From positions 3,224,001 to 3,288,000 of the forward strand of contig NZ_CP048649.1 of assembly GCF_010669305.1 (NCBI RefSeq): a stretch of DNA of 64,000 nt. Direction: 5' to 3'. This DNA is from Aminipila butyrica. GTDB lineage: Bacteria > Bacillota > Clostridia > Peptostreptococcales > Anaerovoracaceae. The first letter of the stretch is position 1. Every line of letters begins with the position of its first letter. Below are positions 53,850 to 64,000 of the stretch, piece after piece. A model generated the notes under the pieces. It was not told the DNA's origin and ran no database searches. It saw only the letters and a list, made by a program, of their open reading frames with translations. The translations under genes were made by a program, and so were the position numbers.

Positions 53850-55232
53850 TTATCTACTGGAAATTGGCATATATGCCCTCAGTTCGGCCACGTCTTTGTA
53901 GGCTGGCCGAATAATTTTTCCGGCATTAATCAACTCTTCAATTCGGTGAGCGCTCCATCCCGCCATCCTGGCGATAGCAAAAATCGGCGTATAGAGAGCC
54001 AGCGGTAAATCCAGCATGCTGTATACAAATCCACTGTAAAAGTCGATGTTAGCACTAACTCCTTTATAGATTTTCCGTTCAGCGGCGATGAGCTCAGCGG
54101 CGATGCGTTCGATGCTGGCGTACAGCTTGTATTCATGCTCCCGATTCTTTTCTTTGGCCAAATTCTCCACGAATTTCTTAAAAATTTCTGCTCTCGGATC
54201 CGATAGAGAATAGACCGCATGTCCCATACCATAAATCAGACCGGTCTTATCAAAGCCTTCTCCGTGAAGAAGCTTTTGCAAATAATCTCGAATCTGCTCC
54301 TCATTGCTCCAGTCAGTAACATGCTCTTTCAAGTCATCAAACATCTGTACCACCTTGATATTCGCACCGCCGTGCTTAGGCCCTTTTAGCGACCCCAAAG
54401 CCGCGGCAATGGCCGAATAGGTATCTGTGCCAGAAGAAGAGACTACATGTGTGGTAAAGGTAGAGTTATTTCCGCCTCCGTGCTCAGCGTGGAGCACCAA
54501 CGCCAAATCCAACAGCCGGGCTTCCAATTCGCTGTATTTGCTGTCCGGCCTCAACATATGAAGAATATTTTCCGCAGTAGACAATTCTGGTTTTGGTATA
54601 TGAATGTATAAGCTTTCTCTGTAATGATAATGCCTAGACGCCTGAAACCCATAGACCGCCAATAGCGGAAATACTGCTGTCAGCAGCAGGCACTGCCGCA
54701 GCACATTAGGGATAGACGTATCGTTAGGCTTGTTATCATAGGAATGCAAGGTCAGCACTCCTCTCGCCAAGCTATTCATCATATCCGTACTGGGCGCTTT
54801 CATGATAATGTCTCGTACAAAACTAGGCGGCAGTGTTCGGTATTCTGCCAAAAGGCAGTTGAAGTCCGCCAGCTGATCCTTGCTGGGCAAGGTGCCAAAA
54901 ATGAGCAGGTAAGCTACCTCCTCAAAGCCAAACCGTTTTTCCTCCACGAAACCGCGGACGATATCGTTGATGTTGTATCCCCGATAATATAGCCTACCCG
55001 GTGCAGGAGTCTTCTCCCCGGTTTCCTTGTTAATATCAAAAGCGTAAATACCGGAAATCTCCGTTAACCCGGTTAGTACGCCATTTCCTTTCAGATCTCG
55101 AAGGCCCCTGTTCACTTCGTATTTCTTGTACAGGGAGTTGTCGATGGTACTGTTCATCACGCACTTGTCCGCCAACTTCTGTATCTCATCTGTTATCCTA
55201 GAATATTTATCGTCTAATATTTCTCCGTACAT
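53850..55232 (-). CDS. citrate synthase
   Basis: A 460-residue Si-type citrate/2-methylcitrate synthase. Active-site regions are visible: LVLHAEHGGGNNSTFT with the first His, GLIYGMGHAVYSLSDPRAEI with the second His, and ANIDFYSGFVYSMLDLP with the catalytic Asp. The N-terminal extension of about 45 residues is usual for the clostridial branch. Whether citrate or methylcitrate is made cannot be told. Stand-alone gene; no aconitase or isocitrate dehydrogenase is adjacent. It probably supplies glutamate synthesis. Confidence 0.92.
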   Translation of the reverse strand: MYGEILDDKYSRITDEIQKLADKCVMNSTIDNSLYKKYEVNRGLRDLKGNGVLTGLTEISGIYAFDINKETGEKTPAPGRLYYRGYNINDIVRGFVEEKRFGFEEVAYLLIFGTLPSKDQLADFNCLLAEYRTLPPSFVRDIIMKAPSTDMMNSLARGVLTLHSYDNKPNDTSIPNVLRQCLLLTAVFPLLAVYGFQASRHYHYRESLYIHIPKPELSTAENILHMLRPDSKYSELEARLLDLALVLHAEHGGGNNSTFTTHVVSSSGTDTYSAIAAALGSLKGPKHGGANIKVVQMFDDLKEHVTDWSNEEQIRDYLQKLLHGEGFDKTGLIYGMGHAVYSLSDPRAEIFKKFVENLAKEKNREHEYKLYASIERIAAELIAAERKIYKGVSANIDFYSGFVYSMLDLPLALYTPIFAIARMAGWSAHRIEELINAGKIIRPAYKDVAELRAYMPISSR

Positions 55233-55435
55233 ATTTGTACCCCCTCTCGCAGCATCTGAGCAAACTAATCTATTTTCGACGCTTTTCTACGTTTTCCCCT
55301 TAAAGTGGAACTCTTCATTTCAAGGTTTCTTTGTATATTATAAAGAATAATCGTTTTATTGTAAAGACAAATTAGTTCCCATATTTTGAACTCCCTCATT
55401 TATCCCCCCTCTTTTTTTCTATATTTTCTACCATT

Positions 55436-55472
55436 GAAAAAAGCTGAGGCCTTCCCTTGTCCGGCCTCAGCT
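55436..55472 (-). terminator. terminator after the SBP-GGDEF gene
   Basis: AGCTGAGGCC and GGCCTCAGCT form a perfect 10-bp stem; on the minus strand it is followed by TTTTTTC. Confidence 0.85.
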
Positions 55473-55496
55473 CTGCTAGCTGCACACTTTGGCCTC

Positions 55497-57728
55497 CTAT
55501 ATTTCCATACAGATGACCGCTTTATTTTTTCCTGTTTCCTTTGCCTGGTACAAAGCCCCATCAGCCTTTTCATACAGTTCTTTAAAACTATAGCTCTCCG
55601 CTCCAAAGAGAGTCACGCCGACACTGGCAGAAATATTTTGCCATTTTTCATTCTCCTGTGAGATTGAGCTGAGAGTTCTTCGAATGATATCTGCCCACAT
55701 TTTAGCTTCTGTCTTGCCGTCAATATTCTTAAACAGAAAGACGAACTCATCTCCCCCTAGGCGTCCCACTAGATTCTCTTCCCCTACTACTTGCTCCAGT
55801 TCTGTGGCAATCCGCTTCAGCAGCGTATCGCCCTCGGGATGCCCATAACGGTCATTAATTAGTTTAAATCCATCCAGATCAATTATCATCAAACTGTGAA
55901 GCCCCTGTCCCGGCTCGTCATTATTTTGCAGACGAATCTGCTCGTCCACACTTATTTTCAGCAGAAATTCCCGGACTTCCGCTTCAATTTTCCGCCGGTT
56001 GAACAGGCCTGTGAGCATATCCCGGTCCGCCTCGCTGCGCAAGGAGTTTTCCATACGACTTTTTTCAATGTTAAGAAACTCAATCATCTTCAAGTTGGTA
56101 GCGTTCATCTTGTTTTTCAGCATAATCAAATATGTCAGCACCCCAATAGCGGCAGCCACCAAAACGATGATAGAGCCCAAAAAGAAAGCCGGGTTGGAAT
56201 AGTATAACTTTCTGAACTTTGGCTGTTCATACACCACATAATTTTTCAAAATAATATTAGATAATTCCATGTCCGAAATGCAGTGCAGGCCTTTGTTTAA
56301 AATATTCAGCAGTTCAATATCTTCCTGATTAGATACACCCAAGGATAAATCCTCGGAATAGCCAATCATAGCTTGGCTGATTAAATTCACAAACTTAGGA
56401 TTAGCTAAATAATAATTGGCTGCATAGGCATTTGCAATAGTGGCATCAGCCTCCCCAGAATTGACCGCCTCAAAGCAGTCCTCCACCGTGTCGTACTCCT
56501 TAACCTTGTAATGCTTTAGGATATCTACATAGTAATCTTTAGGCATGGCCACCTGCTCAATACCATCAAAGTTTCGCTCTTTAGCTACTACCCCCACCAG
56601 AGAGGCATTGATACAGATGCTGGTGGTGTAGATCCCCCGCTTCTCTGACACATTGTAATCGTGCGACACCAAGCTAATCATGTCCGTCCGCCCGGTCTTC
56701 ACATCATCTAAGGCTTCACTCAAATCAGTCGCCCGAACAAATTCAAACTTTAACCCCGTATATCTAGACAGCAGATCAAATAAGTCCTTGGTAACTCCCT
56801 TGATGGTTCCTGTCTTTTCATCGTAATATTCGATGGGCTGCCAACCCTGATCATAAGAGACCTTCACGGTACCTTTTTTCTTAATATATTCCAATTCCTC
56901 CGCCGTAAAGGATGGGGAGGCAATATTTTCTTTAATAAAATATTTATTTTGTATTTGAAGGTCATAGGATGGATTGCTATTTTTAATATTCTGCATGGAT
57001 TGATTGAGTTCATTCAAAAGGCCTTGATTCTTTTTATTAACTCCATAATATAGCTGGTGTTGGTCCATGCTGCCAATAACTTTGCTATATTTTTTGTTGG
57101 TCTCTCCTGAGGTGAGAATGGCCCGCACCTCGCCCTTTTCTAAAGCATTCTCCATGTCCTGCAAGGTGGCGTAATATTTTTTTTCAAAGGTAATATGATG
57201 CTGACTGGCGTAATCGTCAAGGTAGGTTTCGTGGTAGTCCTTCGCCGGGACGCCTACAGCAATACCATCCATTTTCTCAAAATCGTCAAAATTCAAATCT
57301 TCGTCGGAAGCTTTGACGTACAGCAAGGTATCAGAAATTCGGTTGGAGAGATGAGAATAAGCAATTTTATCTGATTGAAGTGCTTCTTTGTCCAAACCAC
57401 CTACAATATCTACCTCCCCCTTTTCCAGCATCTGAATACAATCTGGAAAAGACGCCTGGATAAATTCGTATTCCCAATTGGCAAACTGAGATATTTCCTT
57501 CAAGTAGTCATACCCATAACCAGAATAGACTCCTTCTCCGTCTACCTCCTGGTAGCCCTCGTACAGATAGTACCCTACCCGCACGACCTTTTTGTCTATT
57601 CCCGCCTTGGTCTGACCAAAAGAAAGGTCTGCCGGCATCAAGAAAGCAAGCGCGGTCAATAAAGCTAAGAGAGCAAGCAAAATTCGGATTGTTGTGCACC
57701 TTATGCGCTGATTATTTTTTACCATCAT
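55497..57728 (-). CDS. membrane diguanylate cyclase with two amino-acid-binding (SBP_bac_3) domains
   Basis: A 743-residue signalling protein. An N-terminal signal or anchor (IRILLALLALLTALAFLMPA) is followed by two tandem periplasmic-binding-type domains (about 48-270 and 275-510), a membrane helix (AFFLGSIIVLVAAAIGVLTY), a short coiled coil, and a GGDEF domain with DRDMLTGLFNRRKIEAEV, MIIDLDGFKLINDRYGHPEG and an intact RLGGDEFVFLF. It probably makes c-di-GMP in response to an amino acid or similar ligand. GAAGGAG precedes ATG 57728. Confidence 0.92.
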   Translation of the reverse strand: MMVKNNQRIRCTTIRILLALLALLTALAFLMPADLSFGQTKAGIDKKVVRVGYYLYEGYQEVDGEGVYSGYGYDYLKEISQFANWEYEFIQASFPDCIQMLEKGEVDIVGGLDKEALQSDKIAYSHLSNRISDTLLYVKASDEDLNFDDFEKMDGIAVGVPAKDYHETYLDDYASQHHITFEKKYYATLQDMENALEKGEVRAILTSGETNKKYSKVIGSMDQHQLYYGVNKKNQGLLNELNQSMQNIKNSNPSYDLQIQNKYFIKENIASPSFTAEELEYIKKKGTVKVSYDQGWQPIEYYDEKTGTIKGVTKDLFDLLSRYTGLKFEFVRATDLSEALDDVKTGRTDMISLVSHDYNVSEKRGIYTTSICINASLVGVVAKERNFDGIEQVAMPKDYYVDILKHYKVKEYDTVEDCFEAVNSGEADATIANAYAANYYLANPKFVNLISQAMIGYSEDLSLGVSNQEDIELLNILNKGLHCISDMELSNIILKNYVVYEQPKFRKLYYSNPAFFLGSIIVLVAAAIGVLTYLIMLKNKMNATNLKMIEFLNIEKSRMENSLRSEADRDMLTGLFNRRKIEAEVREFLLKISVDEQIRLQNNDEPGQGLHSLMIIDLDGFKLINDRYGHPEGDTLLKRIATELEQVVGEENLVGRLGGDEFVFLFKNIDGKTEAKMWADIIRRTLSSISQENEKWQNISASVGVTLFGAESYSFKELYEKADGALYQAKETGKNKAVICMEI

Positions 57729-57899
57729 ATTGCATCTCCTTCAATAGGGACTTTGCTATAGTATATTAAATTTTGTGACAATTTTCCAGGTCTTTTCAAA
57801 CTTTCAAACAATTTTCTCATGAAATTATTTTTAATCAGACGTCGCGCTTATATCATTCTTCCTTTCATGGTCAATCAAAAACACTTAAAAAAGGCTAAA

Positions 57900-57933
57900 A
57901 AAATAAAAGGTGGAACGTTCCACCTTTTATTTT
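57900..57933. terminator. terminator of the ATP synthase operon, perfect 34-base palindrome
   Basis: The stretch is a perfect palindrome centred on ACGT at 57916/57917 (core AAAAGGTGGAACGTTCCACC), just after the atpC stop. A- and T-rich flanks make it a bidirectional terminator. Confidence 0.85.
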
Positions 57934-57935
57934 AT

Positions 57936-58370
57936 TTATCGTTTTCTTCTGGCGCCGTTTGAGGCCAGGCTCATTCTGCTGATCTGCTTCATCAGACTGA
58001 CCTGTGCTCTGGCGAGTTCGCTTTCTTCTGCGTTCGTCAGGTCATGGCATTCCAGCCACTCTTCCACGATGGCCTTTCTCTTGGCAGCTCGGTCCACGTC
58101 GATCTCTTCAACCCATTCCGCTGCATCGGTATATATGACAATGTTTTCTTTTACGTCTATATATCCACTTGCTATGGAAGCAGCCTTAAATTCATTAGAG
58201 CCTTCCTCTTTGATCCACATAACTCCAACATCCAGGAGCTTACATGCCCAAGTATGGCCTGCCATAAATCCTTCTTCGCCTGTTAAGGTGCGGACTATAA
58301 CCATCTCAACCTTATCTTTATAGAATAGTTTTGAAGGTGTTATAACTTCAAGTAATACACTCTTAGCCAT
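57936..58370 (-). CDS. atpC: F1 ATP synthase epsilon subunit
   Basis: A 144-residue subunit with the beta-sandwich N-terminus (LLEVITPSKLFYKDKVEMVI, GEEGFMAGHTWACKLLDVG, IASGYIDVKENIVIYTDAAE) and a helical C-terminus. It regulates and couples rotation. The C-terminal helix pair is complete. Last gene of the operon; GGGAG precedes the ATG. Confidence 0.93.
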   Translation of the reverse strand: MAKSVLLEVITPSKLFYKDKVEMVIVRTLTGEEGFMAGHTWACKLLDVGVMWIKEEGSNEFKAASIASGYIDVKENIVIYTDAAEWVEEIDVDRAAKRKAIVEEWLECHDLTNAEESELARAQVSLMKQISRMSLASNGARRKR

Positions 58371-58397
58371 GTTCTTATCTCCCTTCCCGGCGAAAAA

Positions 58398-59828
<1,431 letters not shown>

Positions 59829-60695
59829 TTATTTTTGGGCCTCAGACCCTGCAACGATTTCAATAATCTCATCTGTAATGGCTGCCTGTCTTGCCCGGTT
59901 GTAGAACAGGGACAAGTTCTCCAGCATGTCTCTGGCATTGTCCGTAGCGTTTTCCATAGCCATTCTTCTGGCAGCGTGTTCACAGGTAGCAGATTCAACA
60001 ATAGCTCCGTACACCTTAATCTCTACATACTTGGGAATCAAATAGTCAAACACTGCCTCAACAGAGGGTTCATATTCCACCTCTCTGTCGTGCTTCATGA
60101 CCTCTGGATCCTTCTGCATAGTGATAGGCAGCAACGTCTCACACTTCACTACCTGCTCCATGGAGTTCTTAAAGGAAGTGTATATAATCACTACCTCATC
60201 AACCTCGCCGGAATTGTACATGTCGATAATCGGCCGGCTGATCTGCTTTGTTTGCAGAAAGGAAATATCCTCCGGAGGTCCTACGTACTCTTTGTAGATT
60301 TCGTAGTCTCTCTTTTCAAAATATTCCTTTCCTCTTGTGCCAACAGCCACGATGACCGGCTTCTCCGGATCAGCCTTGATCTCAGACTCCGCCTGCTTGA
60401 TAATGTTAGTGTTGAAGCCTCCGCATAAGCCCCTGTTACTGGTCACGATGATGTAACAAGTCTTTTTGATTTCCCGGCTTCCGCCCAGATATCGCTCTGG
60501 AACGTCAGTGACATTGTTGAAAATATCTGCTATAGACTCTGTAATATAATGAAAATACTCAGTTGTTTTTTCGAAGGTGGCTTTAGCCCTTCTCAGCTTG
60601 GCAGCTGAAACGAGCTTCATGGCACTGGTTATGTGCTCTGTGCTGGTTACGCTCTTTATGCGGCGTTTTATATCCTGCATATTGTTTGAAGCCAT
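59829..60695 (-). CDS. atpG: F1 ATP synthase gamma subunit
   Basis: A 288-residue central stalk subunit: DIKRRIKSVTSTEHITSAMK and LVSAAKLRRAK at the N-terminus and MENATDNARDMLENLSLFYN, RARQAAITDEIIEIVAG at the C-terminus. GGAGG lies before the ATG. Confidence 0.95.
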   Translation of the reverse strand: MASNNMQDIKRRIKSVTSTEHITSAMKLVSAAKLRRAKATFEKTTEYFHYITESIADIFNNVTDVPERYLGGSREIKKTCYIIVTSNRGLCGGFNTNIIKQAESEIKADPEKPVIVAVGTRGKEYFEKRDYEIYKEYVGPPEDISFLQTKQISRPIIDMYNSGEVDEVVIIYTSFKNSMEQVVKCETLLPITMQKDPEVMKHDREVEYEPSVEAVFDYLIPKYVEIKVYGAIVESATCEHAARRMAMENATDNARDMLENLSLFYNRARQAAITDEIIEIVAGSEAQK

Positions 60696-60724
60696 ATTTT
60701 CCTCCTATACTGACCTTCCCCGCT

Positions 60725-62770
<2,046 letters not shown>

Positions 62771-62783
<13 letters not shown>

Positions 62784-63277
62784 TTTGCCGCACCTACCTG
62801 TTCAACGATATTATCAATCAGATGCTCTTGTCCTTCTAATGCCAAATCTTTTTCCAGAATCTTTTCTGCTGCAAGCAAAGCCATAGCCGCTACGTGAGAC
62901 TTCATTTCTGCTAAAGCCTTCGCCTTCTGGCGTTCTACTTCGGTTTCAGCATGAAGTTTAATCTCCGTTGCTTTTGCGTTTGCTTCATTGATAATATCAC
63001 TTGCCTGAGCTTCTGCTTTTAACTTAGCACTCTTGATGATATCTCTACCTTCCAGTTCCACATTTGCAATACGCTTGTTATACTGATCCATCTTCTCGTC
63101 AGCTCTCTTGTTCGTGTCTGCTGCCTGATCGAAGGAGTCCTGTATAGCCTGCTTTCTGTTTTCCAACATCTGTGTAAACGGACGGTATAAGAACTTCGCC
63201 AACACGGTCACAAGGATTACAAAGTTTACAATAGCAAAGATAATCTCTGTAAAGTTAATACCTAATGCTTCACCCAT
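62771..63277 (-). CDS. atpF: ATP synthase b subunit
   Basis: A 168-residue peripheral stalk: one membrane helix (NFTEIIFAIVNFVILVTVLA) followed by a long charged coiled coil rich in Ala, Glu and Lys, ending at LIDNIVEQVGAAKWQN. GGGAGG precedes ATG 63277. Confidence 0.94.
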
Positions 63278-63319
63278 GAATAAACCCTCCCTGTGGTTGT
63301 TTTGCTTTCTTTAATAAAC

Positions 63320-63728
<409 letters not shown>

Positions 63729-64000
63729 TCAACCATGTTGAGCTTGAAGCAGATGCTCGTGCTCTTCTGCACCGTGCTCTGCTGCCTCAGCGATATAGAT
63801 GCCTGCCAACAGGGAAAATACCAAAGCCTGAATCATGCCCATGAGTACGCTGAAAATCTGCATGATAATCGGCAATCCCAGAGGAACCATACCAAAGAAC
63901 ACGTGAGTTACAGATTCTTCTCCGTAGATGTTTCCGTAAAGCCGAAGAGTCAGGGATACCGGCTTAACTAAGTCTTCCACAATCATCAACGGGAACAGTG
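63729..64000 (-). CDS. atpB: ATP synthase a subunit, C-terminal part (runs off the window)
   Basis: The last 90 residues of the membrane ion channel subunit: LFPLMIVEDLVKPVSLTLRL and YGNIYGEESVTHVF, with the essential Arg in the SLTLRLYGNI motif, and the last helices IIMQIFSVLMGMIQALVFSL and AGIYIAEAAEHGAEEHEH. The N-terminal part lies beyond base 64000. Confidence 0.95.
   Translation of the reverse strand, partial: LFPLMIVEDLVKPVSLTLRLYGNIYGEESVTHVFFGMVPLGLPIIMQIFSVLMGMIQALVFSLLAGIYIAEAAEHGAEEHEHLLQAQHG

Noticed and set aside
57900..57933. Perfect 34-base palindrome as an operator
   Set aside because: Its position directly after atpC and the A/T flanks fit an intrinsic terminator; no promoter is nearby.

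Overview
The window reads as chromosome of an anaerobic, probably motile, amino-acid-fermenting member of the Clostridia (Firmicutes). The evidence is GGAGG-type ribosome binding sites throughout, a SCIFF/ranthipeptide precursor with its radical SAM maturase, an iron-sulfur L-serine dehydratase in two subunits, a clostridial-order purine operon, ScpAB, and an F-type ATP synthase whose c subunit carries Na+-type ligands. I cannot name the species; an Anaerovoracaceae-like relative is only an impression. No rRNA, tRNA or CRISPR array was seen.

Layout. 1-5.2 kb: start of a PAS-domain regulator, a MerR regulator behind a palindromic promoter and a hairpin/leader ORF, a response regulator with a degenerate GGDEF domain, a two-gene ThrE-type exporter, an unrecognised 51-residue peptide with its own promoter and terminator, and an RluB-type pseudouridine synthase. 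5.2-6.8 kb: motBA. 6.9-12.5 kb: RND pump, membrane fusion protein and a divergent histidine kinase. 12.6-22.2 kb: an AT-rich polymorphic-toxin island: a secreted 2169-residue Rhs/YD protein with C-terminal toxin tip and immunity gene, followed by a row of displaced, truncated or frameshifted toxin and immunity cassettes. 22.5-24.7 kb: a TolC-like protein and a divergent OmpR-type regulator, which probably belong with the pump and kinase on the other side of the island. 24.8-28.1 kb: YlxP, a chemotaxis receptor with a long leader, and an IS200-type element.

28.2-39.4 kb: the purine operon purL-E-C-F-M-N-H-D, read on the minus strand. 39.6-43.0 kb: a ranthipeptide operon (scfA precursor, attenuating terminator, scfB maturase) that runs with translational coupling into lrgA, lrgB and a cytidylate-kinase-like gene. 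The precursor lacks one of the six usual cysteines. 43.1-49 kb: D,D-carboxypeptidase, an iron-sulfur flavoprotein, a B3/4-domain protein, and mtnA-eamA-scpA-scpB-DUF4026. 50.6-57.7 kb: serine dehydratase, lytic transglycosylase, citrate synthase and a two-SBP-domain GGDEF protein. 57.9-64 kb: atpB (partial)-E-F-H-A-G-D-C.

The most unusual parts are the variant SCIFF peptide and its coupled lrgAB genes, the toxin-cassette graveyard with visible deletion and frameshift scars, the orphan 51-residue peptide, and the leader ORF that overlaps a terminator hairpin before the MerR gene. All family assignments come from reading motifs by eye; no database search was run.
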